Position numbers and translations under genes: made by a program. The notes under the pieces were generated by a model. It made no database searches and was not told where the DNA came from. It saw only the letters and a program-made list of their open reading frames with translations. This document shows positions 53,827 to 62,688 of a stretch of DNA of 64,000 nucleotides, in pieces. Each line of letters opens with the position of its first letter. Position 1 is the stretch's first letter. Origin of the DNA: Dickeya zeae NCPPB 2538 (GTDB lineage Bacteria; Pseudomonadota; Gammaproteobacteria; Enterobacterales; Enterobacteriaceae); the NCBI RefSeq assembly GCF_000406165.1, contig NZ_CM001977.1, positions 2,382,624 through 2,446,623 of the forward strand, given 5' to 3'.

Positions 53827-55488
53827 TTAATCCGCCCGTCCGCGCGCCAGCCATAATACTCGAGAAAACATGCTGCGAATCAGCGGCGGGATTGCCGATT
53901 CCCCCAGTGATGCAGCCTCTATCGCGACCTCAATCGCCAGATCCGGCTTCGACGTCCGATGAATTGCCTTGGTAATGATTTTAGCCGCTGATAACGGCAC
54001 CGGTTCCGGTAATTGCGCCACCCGGTGATAGACCTGGCTAAACCCATTGCGATACATAAAATGTTCCATATCCAGGGCTGGCAACATCGTCAGGTGGTCA
54101 CGCTCGGATTCCCCTTGCGACTGCAACAGGCTACGAGCAGTAGCCGCGTATTTTTTCCCGGCGTCATCGCCATCCACCAGCACATGCCATTCGATCCCCA
54201 TGCGATAGGCGAATTTCAGTAGCGGTCTTAGCCCTGCCTGCGCAAATTCGATAACACGCACCCCTTCCGCTTCAAAATGGTGCCCGCACTGACGCGCCAG
54301 TTCGCTAAGCATCCAGACCTCGGTTTCGCCTTCTACCAGCAACCAGCAGCGCGCAAACAGCGATGTCGGGCGATTAAACCGAATATGGAAGGTAATACGG
54401 CGGCTGTCTTCCTGCGTCATGCCCTGCCGACCGATACGATAGGTCGCCACCTTCGCCGACTCGCGTACCAAGCGGCACACCTGCTCTACCGGCACCAGTG
54501 ACAGCAGCTCGCCGGAATTCGTGGTAGTGATTTTCTGTAATGGCAATTGCGTCAGCAGTCCCCATGCCACCGACAGCATGATCGGATGCAAGCGGGTTTC
54601 CGGGTCTTCTATCAACAGCAGGGGTCTGGCGTGTGGGTCTAACACGGCGGAACCTTTGGCCTGCAACAACGTAGAAAACAGCTCCAGCAGAATAATGCGG
54701 CGGCTGCGATTGTGAGAGCCGGAAATCATACGGTTGATGTTATCCAGCGAGCGCCAGGCCCGGCCATTACCAGCCCGCGCATGACGATGATGGCGCCTGT
54801 CGTTCGGGTCAGCACCCTGCTCAGAAAAATAGTGCTCCACCAGTTGGCGCATCGCCACCAACCCCTGACGCAGTTCCTGATTCGTCAGCCGATTGGGATT
54901 CTGCGCCAATTCTCGCACCAGTGTTTCGAACTGGCGTGATAACAGCTCATTATCATCGACTTGCGGCATCAATGTACCGGTGCGGAAGCGGCGGATAAAA
55001 CGGGCGTCGCGCAGCCGCAACACCGGATGCAGGCGCACGATTTCGCTGGCCAGCCAGTCGATATTGTCCAACGCCAACGCCTGTCCATTAGCGTCCAGAA
55101 AACTGCGCCAGGTAAAAATCGCCTGACTTTCATCCATTTCCCCTTCCAGACGATAAAAAATACGGTGCAATCGTCCTTCACCTTTAATCCAGACCGGTGA
55201 TAGAGAGCGGTAACGGGGAGCCAGGTGATGACCCGGGGCAGACTCACAAAACGTAAAGATCACCTGCAGGTGACGTTCCCGGCTGGTTTCATCGCCGGGT
55301 GTAAAATGAAAATCCTGCAGATCGAAGTGATAAAGCGGCGGCGACGGTGTCAACAGCAGCGAAAGCGCATCCAACAAGCTGGACTTTCCCCAGGCGTTTT
55401 CACCGATCAGAACCGTATTCTCATCCAGTGTTAGCGACAGTCGGTTAATGCCCCGGAATCCAACAATCTCGACTCTTTCCAGATACAT
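53827..55488 (-). CDS. ybjD: OLD-family ATP-dependent endonuclease-like protein YbjD
   Basis: 553 residues (E. coli YbjD 552). The N-terminal ABC/SMC-type ATPase has Walker A GENAWGKSSLLD (about 30-41); LLLIEDPETRLHP is the Walker B region (about 274). The C-terminal TOPRIM domain has LVEGETEVW and HVLVDGDDAGKKYAAT (about 390-455). The start at 55488 has GGAGG 5 nt upstream. The cellular role is not established; OLD proteins are nucleases. It is divergent from hcp. Confidence 0.93.
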   Translation of the reverse strand: MYLERVEIVGFRGINRLSLTLDENTVLIGENAWGKSSLLDALSLLLTPSPPLYHFDLQDFHFTPGDETSRERHLQVIFTFCESAPGHHLAPRYRSLSPVWIKGEGRLHRIFYRLEGEMDESQAIFTWRSFLDANGQALALDNIDWLASEIVRLHPVLRLRDARFIRRFRTGTLMPQVDDNELLSRQFETLVRELAQNPNRLTNQELRQGLVAMRQLVEHYFSEQGADPNDRRHHRHARAGNGRAWRSLDNINRMISGSHNRSRRIILLELFSTLLQAKGSAVLDPHARPLLLIEDPETRLHPIMLSVAWGLLTQLPLQKITTTNSGELLSLVPVEQVCRLVRESAKVATYRIGRQGMTQEDSRRITFHIRFNRPTSLFARCWLLVEGETEVWMLSELARQCGHHFEAEGVRVIEFAQAGLRPLLKFAYRMGIEWHVLVDGDDAGKKYAATARSLLQSQGESERDHLTMLPALDMEHFMYRNGFSQVYHRVAQLPEPVPLSAAKIITKAIHRTSKPDLAIEVAIEAASLGESAIPPLIRSMFSRVLWLARGRAD

Positions 55489-55616
55489 CCGTGCCTCCAG
55501 TGCTGTGCTTTCCTGATGAGCATGACGATAAAAGCACAACAGGGTCAAGCCCTATGCCTCGGATCTGCCTCGCGACGCATAAAAATGCCCCACAGATGCG
55601 AGTGATTTTCATCCAC

Positions 55617-55647
55617 AGGTGAAAATTGCGCTAAATCAAGTTCACCT
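55617..55647. promoter_or_regulatory. FNR-like box inside a larger dyad upstream of hcp
   Basis: TTGCG-CTAA-ATCAA (55626-55639) matches 8 of 10 positions of the FNR consensus. It is framed by inverted arms AGGTGAA (55617-55623) and TTCACCT (55641-55647) with the same centre. TATAAA near 55657-55662 could be the -10. hcp is FNR- and NsrR-controlled in E. coli. Confidence 0.55.
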
Positions 55648-55739
55648 TAAATTGCATATAAAAAGCCTTTTTAGACACCCGCAACCGTTCTATTCTCATA
55701 ACAGGCATTACAAATGCAACTTTAATAAAGGAAGCCATC

Positions 55740-57392
55740 ATGTATTGTGTGCAATGTGAACAGACCATCCGAACCCCAGCCAGCAACGGCTGCGCCTACG
55801 CGCAAGGCATGTGCGGTAAAACCGCTGAAACCTCTGACCTGCAAGACCTGCTGGTCGCTGTTCTCCAGGGATTATCGGCCTGGGCGTTGCAGGCACGCGC
55901 GCTGGGCATTATCGATCACGACATCGACAGCTTTGCTCCTCGCGCCTTCTTCTCTACCCTGACCAACGTAAACTTTGACTCGCCGCGCATCATCGGTTAT
56001 GCCCGCGAAGCCATTAGTCTGCGCGAAGGTCTGGCAACCCGTTGCCGTCTGAAAGACGCCAGTGTTACCGTCGACCACCCGATGGCGGAACTGCAACTGG
56101 CGGGCGACGACATCCCGACCCTGTTACAGCAGTCTGCCGAGTTCGCGCTGAACAAAGATAAAGCCGCGATTGGCGACGATATCCACGGGCTGCGCATGCT
56201 GTGCCTGTATGGCCTGAAAGGCGCGGCGGCCTACATGGAACACGCCCACGTACTGGGGCAACATGATGACGCCTTATACGCCGACTACCATGCATTTATG
56301 GCCTGGCTTGGCACCGCGCCTACCGATGTCGATACGCTGCTCGGCAATGCCATGGCTATCGGCAAAATGAACTTCAACGTGATGGCGATTCTGGATCAGG
56401 GGGAAACCTCCGCCTACGGCCATCCGCAACCGACTCAGGTTAACGTCCGTCCGGTGGCAGGCAAAGCCATCCTGATCTCCGGCCACGACCTGAAAGACCT
56501 GCGCATGCTGCTGGAACAAACCGAAGGGACCGGGATCAATATTTATACCCACGGTGAAATGCTGCCAGCGCACGGTTACCCGGAATTGAAAAAATTCTCC
56601 CATCTGGTCGGTAATTACGGCAGCGGCTGGCAGAACCAGCAAACCGAATTCGCCAAATTCCCCGGCCCGATCCTGATGACCTCCAACTGCATCATCGACC
56701 CTAACGTAGGCCAGTATACCGACCGTATCTGGACCCGTAGTATCGTCGGCTGGCCGGGCGCTCAACATCTCGAAGGAGACGATTTCAGCGCCGTCATCGC
56801 CCAGGCACAACAACTGCCGGGCTTCCCGTACAGTGAGATTGAACACCTGATTACCGTCGGGTTTGGCCGCCAGACGCTGCTAAATGCGGCAGATACCGTG
56901 ATTGATCTGGTCGCCAGCAAAAAACTGCGCCATGTCTTTTTGGTTGGCGGTTGCGACGGTAGCCGTACCGAACGTAGCTACTACACCGATTTCGCCCGTA
57001 GCGTACCGCAAGACTGCCTGATCATGACGCTGGCGTGCGGCAAATACCGCTTCAACAAGCTGGATTTCGGTACACTGGAAGGCTTACCGCGTCTGCTGGA
57101 TGTCGGTCAGTGTAACGACGCCTACTCCGCCATCATGCTGGCGGTCAATCTGGCAGAAAAACTGGGCTGCGGCGTCAACGATTTGCCGCTGAGTCTGGTG
57201 CTGTCATGGTTCGAGCAAAAAGCGATTGTCATCCTGCTGACACTGCTGGCGCTGGGTGTGAAAAATATCTACACCGGCCCTACCGCACCGGGCTTCCTGA
57301 CACCGTCGCTGCTGGCCATCCTGAACGAGAAATTCGGTATGCGCTCCATCACGACCGTTGAGCAAGACCTGAACGATATCCTCACCGCCTGA
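55740..57392 (+). CDS. hcp: Hybrid cluster protein (hydroxylamine / NO reductase)
   Basis: 550 residues (E. coli 550). The N-terminal cluster cysteines are Cys3, Cys6, Cys18 and Cys25, the enterobacterial CX2CX11CX6C pattern. The hybrid-cluster ligands lie in TSNCIIDPN, VGGCDGSR, LACGKYRFN and GQCNDAYSA. It acts in anaerobic nitrosative stress, reducing NO or hydroxylamine, and in E. coli is linked to protein S-nitrosylation. It is upstream of its reductase hcr. Confidence 0.97.
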   Translation: MYCVQCEQTIRTPASNGCAYAQGMCGKTAETSDLQDLLVAVLQGLSAWALQARALGIIDHDIDSFAPRAFFSTLTNVNFDSPRIIGYAREAISLREGLATRCRLKDASVTVDHPMAELQLAGDDIPTLLQQSAEFALNKDKAAIGDDIHGLRMLCLYGLKGAAAYMEHAHVLGQHDDALYADYHAFMAWLGTAPTDVDTLLGNAMAIGKMNFNVMAILDQGETSAYGHPQPTQVNVRPVAGKAILISGHDLKDLRMLLEQTEGTGINIYTHGEMLPAHGYPELKKFSHLVGNYGSGWQNQQTEFAKFPGPILMTSNCIIDPNVGQYTDRIWTRSIVGWPGAQHLEGDDFSAVIAQAQQLPGFPYSEIEHLITVGFGRQTLLNAADTVIDLVASKKLRHVFLVGGCDGSRTERSYYTDFARSVPQDCLIMTLACGKYRFNKLDFGTLEGLPRLLDVGQCNDAYSAIMLAVNLAEKLGCGVNDLPLSLVLSWFEQKAIVILLTLLALGVKNIYTGPTAPGFLTPSLLAILNEKFGMRSITTVEQDLNDILTA

Positions 57393-57453
57393 TCGGTTTG
57401 TTGACCTTCACCTTCCGCCGCAACCCGGCGGAAGGCTGTTATGGAGACTCCCC

Positions 57454-58461
57454 ATGACTATGCCTACCCCGCAATGCCCTAACCGCATGCAGGTGCACTC
57501 CCTTCATCAGGAAACGCCGGATGTCTGGACGATTTCGCTGATTAACCACGATTTTTATCCCTGGCAACCCGGCCAGTACGCACTGGTCAGCATCGCCAAC
57601 AGTAGCGAAACGCTGCGTGCCTATACCTTGTCTTCGTCACCGGGAGTCAGTCCCTTTATCACGTTCACCGTACGGCGGCTGGAAAACGGCGTCGGCTCAC
57701 GCTGGCTGACAGAACAGGTAAAACCCGGTGATTATTTGTGGATCTCCGACGCACAAGGCGAATTCACCTGCACCCACGCCGTCAGTGACCATTACCTGAT
57801 GCTGGCTGCGGGTTGTGGTGTCACGCCGATTATGTCGATGACCCGCTGGCTGCTGGCGAATCGCCCACACACCGACATTCAGGTCATTTTCAACGTCCGC
57901 GACCCGCAACACGTGATTTTTGCTGCGGAGTGGCAAACGCTCTGTCAGCGTTACCCGCAGCAACTGCAACTCACGCTGATGGCAGAGCAACAGGCAAATG
58001 CCGGTTTCCTCAGCGGACGTCTGACGGAATCGGTGCTGCAACAGCAGGTACCCGATATCACCCGCCGTACCGTAATGACCTGCGGTCCGCAGCCGTATAT
58101 GCAGCAGGTAGAAACGTTCTGCTTACAGGCCGGTGTGCCACGCGATCGTATATTTAAAGAGCAGTTCGGTGCCCCGGATATGGTGGGGGATGATGACGGC
58201 GAACAACTCACGATGACTATTCGCCATTCATTACAGCAAGTGAAAGTTCCAGTCGGTATCAGCCTGCTGGCGGCACTGGAAAGTCATCAGTTACCGGTGA
58301 ATGCCGCCTGTCGCGCTGGCGTATGCGGTAGCTGCAAAACACGAATTCTCAGCGGCCACTACACCACCAGCAGCACCATGACGTTGACGCCGGAAGAAAT
58401 TGAAAACGGCTATGTACTGGCCTGCAGTTGCCAGCTAAAAGGGGACGTCGAGCTAGCCTGA
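57454..58461 (+). CDS. hcr: NADH oxidoreductase for Hcp
   Basis: 335 residues. The FAD-binding FNR-like domain has RAYTLSSSP (about 52-60), the NAD-binding domain has AAGCGVTPIMSM and TCGPQPYMQ, and the C-terminal plant-type 2Fe-2S domain has CRAGVCGSCKTRI with a last Cys in LACSC. It passes electrons from NADH to Hcp. It starts 61 bp after hcp, so the two form an operon. Confidence 0.95.
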   Translation: MTMPTPQCPNRMQVHSLHQETPDVWTISLINHDFYPWQPGQYALVSIANSSETLRAYTLSSSPGVSPFITFTVRRLENGVGSRWLTEQVKPGDYLWISDAQGEFTCTHAVSDHYLMLAAGCGVTPIMSMTRWLLANRPHTDIQVIFNVRDPQHVIFAAEWQTLCQRYPQQLQLTLMAEQQANAGFLSGRLTESVLQQQVPDITRRTVMTCGPQPYMQQVETFCLQAGVPRDRIFKEQFGAPDMVGDDDGEQLTMTIRHSLQQVKVPVGISLLAALESHQLPVNAACRAGVCGSCKTRILSGHYTTSSTMTLTPEEIENGYVLACSCQLKGDVELA

Positions 58462-58505
58462 TTTCCCTTATCTACCCACCTACGGCTCCATCAGCCTCTG
58501 GACCT

Positions 58506-58547
58506 ACCCCGCATTTTCGTTACAAAACCGTTAAAGCGGGGTTTTTC
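58506..58547 (+). terminator. hcp-hcr terminator
   Basis: ACCCCGC / GCGGGGT 7-bp arms around a partly paired 23-nt loop, then TTTTT, 44 bp after the stop. Confidence 0.6.
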
Positions 58548-58678
58548 CCCTTTCAGCTTACCGCTATATTAAGCGGTACACGCCCGGTGCGGGGCGCAAT
58601 CACCGCGCTATGGCATGCCTACTCGCTAAGGCATGCCATACGCTGACTGCCTGTTTTTAGGCTACATTTGAATAGCTG

Positions 58679-58753
58679 ATTTTTACATAGTCTATTTTTA
58701 CATAACCCATTTTTACATAATCTGTTTTTACATAATCTATTGTTTCTTAGGGT
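58679..58753. repeat. 15-bp tandem repeats, four copies plus a decayed fifth
   Basis: Units ATTTTTACATAGTCT, ATTTTTACATAACCC, ATTTTTACATAATCT and GTTTTTACATAATCT run head to tail at 58679, 58694, 58709 and 58724. A fifth, poorer unit (ATTGTTTCTTAGGGT) starts at 58739. They lie in the hcr-ybjT gap (58462-58831), which otherwise holds only the hcr terminator. Confidence 0.9.
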
Positions 58754-58831
58754 CTGCATGGCGGACGTAAATATCGACAGGGACACCGCTGCCGTTTTAA
58801 GTTGCGTTGTTGTGGCAGGAGCAAAAAATAC

Positions 58832-60301
58832 ATGATGACCGTCAAACCCGCCCCGATTCTTATCCTTGGCGCCAGTGGCTATATTGGCCGACACCTCCTC
58901 ACACGACTGAGTCAACAAGGTCAACCGCTGATTGCCGCCTCACGCCATATCGACTCGCTGGCGGCGCTCAACCTTTCTGGTGTGCGCTGTGAACACATCG
59001 ATTTAATGAAGCCCCATACACTGCCTGAAGGGTTATGGCAGGCAGAGACGCTCTATTATCTGGCGCACAGCATGGGCGATGGTGCCGATTTTCTGGAGCG
59101 GGAATATCAATCGGCGCAAAACCTGCGACAGGTGTTACGCACCAGCCGGATCCGACAGATTATCTATCTGGGGTCAGCACAAACCGACAAGCACCCATCC
59201 ACCCACATGCAGGCACGTAAACTAACCGGCGATATTCTGCGCAGTAGCGGTATCCCGGTCACCGAACTGCGTGCGGGGATCATCGTCGGCCCAGGCTCCG
59301 CTGCATTCGAAATCATGCGTGATATGGTCAACAATTTGCCGGTGCTGACACCACCACGCTGGGTGCGCTCGAAATCCTCACCGATCGCGCTGGAAAACCT
59401 GCTCACCTACCTGACGGAAATACGGCACCACCCAGCCGAACAGCACCGCATTTTCGATGCCGCCGGTCCGGAATACCTCAGCTATCAAACCCTATTCGAA
59501 CGATTTATTCGCCTGACCGGTAAACGCCGTCTGTTGCTTCCGGTTCCCGTACCGACCGCGTTGATCTCAGCCTGGTTTCTCAACCTGATAACCTCGGTGT
59601 CCAGTTCCACCGCCCGGGCGCTGGTGCAAGGGCTGCGGCATGATTTACCCATGGACGATAGCGAACTGCGGCGTCTGATTCCGCAACGGTTATTGACCTT
59701 TGACGACGCGGTACGGGCCACGCTGGATGACGAAAAAGCCGCCGCACAGCATCCTGACTGGGCCTTTGACCCGGATGTACAGGCGCGCTGGCGCCCTGAT
59801 TACGCCTTCTACCCGAAGCAAGCCGGTTGCAGCTACAAGACCAACGCCAGCAGTCAGGCACTGTGGAACATCGTGCAGCAAGTCGGTGGGAAACACGGTT
59901 ATTTTTACGCCAACCCATTATGGACAATGCGGGCCAAAATAGATGACTTGTGCGGCAATCAGGTGAGTTATAACCGTCCGGAACGGTCTGAATTGATGGA
60001 AGGCGACCTTATCAATGGCTGGAAAGTCATTCGGCTGAAACCGCTGCGGCAGTTGGTGCTGTTGTTTGGCATGAAAGCACCCGGGCTTGGGCGACTGGCG
60101 TTTTCTATTGACGAGCGCGGCACTTACCGGGTACTGGATGTTCGGGCCTGGTGGCATCCTGCGGGTTGCAACGGATTAGGCTATTGGTTCCTGATGATGC
60201 CCGCACATTTATTCATATTCCGTGGCATGGCACGCCGTATCGCAGCGCTGGCGCAGGAAGCGGAACAACGGGATATCCATCGCCTCTCTCATCACGACTG
60301 A
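58832..60301 (+). CDS. ybjT: NAD(P)-binding SDR-family protein YbjT
   Basis: 489 residues (E. coli YbjT 476). The N-terminal atypical SDR domain has ILILGASGYIGRHLL (about 8-22), followed by TELRAGIIVGPGSAAFE and VLTPPRWVRSKSSPIALENLL. The C-terminal DUF2867 domain runs from about 330, with LLFGMKAPGLGRLAFSI and VRAWWHPAG, and ends in a hydrophobic AHLFIFRGMA segment. The start at 58832 has AGGAG 10 nt upstream. Function is unknown. poxB and ltaE, which separate hcr and ybjT in E. coli, are absent. Confidence 0.92.
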   Translation: MMTVKPAPILILGASGYIGRHLLTRLSQQGQPLIAASRHIDSLAALNLSGVRCEHIDLMKPHTLPEGLWQAETLYYLAHSMGDGADFLEREYQSAQNLRQVLRTSRIRQIIYLGSAQTDKHPSTHMQARKLTGDILRSSGIPVTELRAGIIVGPGSAAFEIMRDMVNNLPVLTPPRWVRSKSSPIALENLLTYLTEIRHHPAEQHRIFDAAGPEYLSYQTLFERFIRLTGKRRLLLPVPVPTALISAWFLNLITSVSSSTARALVQGLRHDLPMDDSELRRLIPQRLLTFDDAVRATLDDEKAAAQHPDWAFDPDVQARWRPDYAFYPKQAGCSYKTNASSQALWNIVQQVGGKHGYFYANPLWTMRAKIDDLCGNQVSYNRPERSELMEGDLINGWKVIRLKPLRQLVLLFGMKAPGLGRLAFSIDERGTYRVLDVRAWWHPAGCNGLGYWFLMMPAHLFIFRGMARRIAALAQEAEQRDIHRLSHHD

Positions 60302-60396
60302 ACCAGCCTCTACCGCACACCTGCCTTGGGCAACAAGGCAGGTTTCACGCCGTGCGATGCCCCATATCGTCCGTGACACGCCGATAAGCAAAAAAC

Positions 60397-61269
60397 CTAT
60401 GCCGCGCCCTTACAAGACGCCGCACCGTATTTTTCCAACAGGGCATCAGCAATCGCTTCAGTTTCCGCATCAGCCTCGCCGTCGTAGCGCTGCTGCCGGA
60501 AATGCATCTGGAATGCCGCCACGACCCGTTTCTGCTGACGTTCGGTCATCCCTTCTTTGACCTCATAGCCATAACACGCCAGTTTTGTGAGCAACATGGT
60601 TCTGTCGACCGGCATCGTTTTTTCTCTATCACCCAGATAAAAACGCACCCGTGCCGCGTCCGGCCAGGCACCGACGCCCGACTGAGCCAGTTGGCGCCAG
60701 GGGAACAACGGGCCTGGGTCAACCTTGCGCTGAGGCGCGATATCGCTGTGGCCTACCACATCCTGCGGGGCGATATGATGACGTGCGATGATGTCACGCG
60801 CCAGAGAGGTGACCAGCACAATTTGCTGCGGTGTGTAGGGTTGCCACCAATGCGTGCCAGACGCCGTCTGACGCCAACCGGGGTTTTCCTGCTCGATGCC
60901 GACGGAGGTTGCGTTTAACTGGCTGTAGCCGCGCCAGTAACTGGCGCCCGCATGCCAGGCAGCCTGTGATTCTGGCACCAGTTTCCACGCCACGGGTTTA
61001 CCGTTTACTAGCGGAGGATAAGCGGGAACCAGATAATGTGCGCTGACTTGCTCAGCGGTGAGTGTTTCCAGCGACGAATCCAGATCTTCGGCTGTGTAGT
61101 GCAGCACCAGAAAACGGACTCGTTCACCACGACTGACCGCCTTCGACGACAGATCCAGCTGGTAATCGCCTTCATCGACATACCGCTTATGCGCCTGACA
61201 GCCTGCCAGCACTATCACGGTCAGCAGCACTGCGCTTCGCCACACCAACCGAATCGCTTTTTTTGTCAT
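60397..61269 (-). CDS. amiD: N-acetylmuramoyl-L-alanine amidase AmiD (lipoprotein)
   Basis: 290 residues. The lipoprotein signal has lipobox VLAGC (Cys24). The amidase_2 zinc domain has VLHYTAEDLDSSLETL, AWHAGASYWRG and HSDIAPQRKVDPGPLFPW. A C-terminal peptidoglycan-binding-like helix bundle runs from about 205 (MTERQQKRVVAAFQMHFRQ). It cleaves muramyl peptides in the periplasm at the outer membrane. It overlaps the ybjQ stop (ATGA). Confidence 0.95.
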   Translation of the reverse strand: MTKKAIRLVWRSAVLLTVIVLAGCQAHKRYVDEGDYQLDLSSKAVSRGERVRFLVLHYTAEDLDSSLETLTAEQVSAHYLVPAYPPLVNGKPVAWKLVPESQAAWHAGASYWRGYSQLNATSVGIEQENPGWRQTASGTHWWQPYTPQQIVLVTSLARDIIARHHIAPQDVVGHSDIAPQRKVDPGPLFPWRQLAQSGVGAWPDAARVRFYLGDREKTMPVDRTMLLTKLACYGYEVKEGMTERQQKRVVAAFQMHFRQQRYDGEADAETEAIADALLEKYGAASCKGAA

Positions 61270-61592
61270 GAACCACGAACCACAACCGCCGTGCCGCTGA
61301 CGGACACCATCAGCATGCTGCCGTTTTTCCCCACGGTTTCATAATCAATATCGATACCGACGATAGCATTCGCCCCCAGTTCCTCAGCTTGCTGTTGCAG
61401 TTCACGAAAGGCGATTTGCCGGGCATGGCACAACTCTTTTTCATAGGCACCAGAGCGGCCACCAACAATGTCTCGAATACCGGCAAAGAAATCCCGAAAG
61501 ATGTTGGCACCAAGAATGGCTTCTCCCGTCACCACACCGCAATAGGTTTCAATAACCTGTCCTTCCAGCGTGGGTGTTGTCGATAACAGCAT
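61266..61592 (-). CDS. ybjQ: UPF0145 / YbjQ family protein
   Basis: 108 residues from the ATG at 61592 (E. coli 107), behind GAGGAGG; another ATG is three bases upstream. The YbjQ/DUF74 domain is plain: YCGVVTGEAILGANIFRDFF, GGRSGAYEKEL, GANAIVGIDIDYETVG and MVSVSGTAV. It forms a pentameric barrel in solved homologues; the role is unknown. It is coupled to amiD. Confidence 0.93.
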   Translation of the reverse strand: MLLSTTPTLEGQVIETYCGVVTGEAILGANIFRDFFAGIRDIVGGRSGAYEKELCHARQIAFRELQQQAEELGANAIVGIDIDYETVGKNGSMLMVSVSGTAVVVRGS

Positions 61593-61942
61593 CATGCCTC
61601 CTCGCATCCGATGTTCACTTTCATGACCAACCGTGTTTTTCACAGTCTTCTTACGCTTTTATAGCAATTTCCGCCATTAACAATGCATTTTACAACACAG
61701 ACGTCATCAATCACCTGTTTTAACAACGAACTGCGCCAAAACCGGGCCACCTTATAGCTGAAGATTGTGTGCCACAGTACGGCGATTGCCTTGACAAATC
61801 CACCACCATCGCGGCAAAGCAAGATTTTGTGCTAAAATAGCGACAATAAGTCGTGTATTCGCAAATTTTAACCCGTGGCGATTGCATAACTATTCTGCCG
61901 AGGCTACCATTTGCGGCATCAATGTCTATTCAATTCTTGCGC
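61593..61942. other. ybjQ-artP divergent intergenic region
   Basis: 350 bp without a gene. It contains a -10-like TAAAAT at 61833-61838 and a duplicated ATG-TCT-ATT-CAA segment at 61922 just before the artP start. ybjP, which sits here in E. coli, is absent. Confidence 0.5.
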
Positions 61943-62671
61943 ATGAGTATTCAACTAAACAGCATTAACTGTTTCTATGGCGCACACCAAGCGCTGTTCG
62001 ATGTCACCCTTGATTGTCAATCCGGCGAAACGCTGGTATTGCTCGGCCCCAGTGGGGCTGGCAAAAGTTCATTATTACGGGTACTGAACCTGTTGGAAAC
62101 GCCTCGCTCCGGCACCCTGAGCATCGGCGGTACGACGTTTGATTTTAGCCAGACACCCGGTGAGAACGCGATCCGAGAACTGCGCCGCAATGTCGGCATG
62201 GTGTTCCAGCAGTATAATTTGTGGCCACATCTTACTGTGCAGCAAAATCTGGTCGAAGCCCCCTGCCGCGTACTGGGCCTCAACCGTCAGGAAGCACATA
62301 CCCGGGCGGAAAAACTGTTGAGCCGCCTGCGACTGAGCGACTTTGCCGACCGCTACCCGCTTCACCTTTCGGGTGGCCAGCAGCAGCGCGTTGCCATTGC
62401 CCGCGCGCTAATGATGGAACCGCAGGTACTCTTGTTTGACGAACCGACTGCGGCCCTCGACCCGGAAATCACCGCTCAGGTGGTGAGTATCATTAAAGAA
62501 TTGAGCGAAACCGGTATTACTCAGGTCATCGTCACCCATGAAGTCGATTTCGCACGTAAAACCGCCAGCCGCGTGGTGTATATGGAAAATGGCCGCATTG
62601 TGGAACATGGCGACGCCTCACACTTTTCCCAACCACAAACGCCCGAGTTTGCTGGCTATTTATCTCACTGA
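61943..62671 (+). CDS. artP: Arginine ABC transporter ATP-binding protein
   Basis: 242 residues, the same as E. coli ArtP. Walker A is GPSGAGKSSLLR (about 36-47), the Q-loop is FQQYNLWPH, the signature is LSGGQQQRVAIARAL and Walker B is VLLFDEPTAALDP. It energises arginine import with ArtQM and the binding proteins. An upstream in-frame ATG at 61922 would add seven residues with a near-copy of the start (MSIQF then MSIQL). Confidence 0.97.
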   Translation: MSIQLNSINCFYGAHQALFDVTLDCQSGETLVLLGPSGAGKSSLLRVLNLLETPRSGTLSIGGTTFDFSQTPGENAIRELRRNVGMVFQQYNLWPHLTVQQNLVEAPCRVLGLNRQEAHTRAEKLLSRLRLSDFADRYPLHLSGGQQQRVAIARALMMEPQVLLFDEPTAALDPEITAQVVSIIKELSETGITQVIVTHEVDFARKTASRVVYMENGRIVEHGDASHFSQPQTPEFAGYLSH

Positions 62672-62688
62672 TAGATAAGGATAATAAC

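Noticed and set aside
58619..58924. Minus-strand 101-codon frame reading a CKNRL-type pentapeptide repeat
   Set aside because: The repeats come from the 15-bp DNA iterons. The frame runs opposite the ybjT start and has no other coding support.
61791..61838. TTGACA at 61791 with TAAAAT at 61833 as an artP promoter
   Set aside because: The 36-bp spacing is far too long for a sigma-70 promoter.
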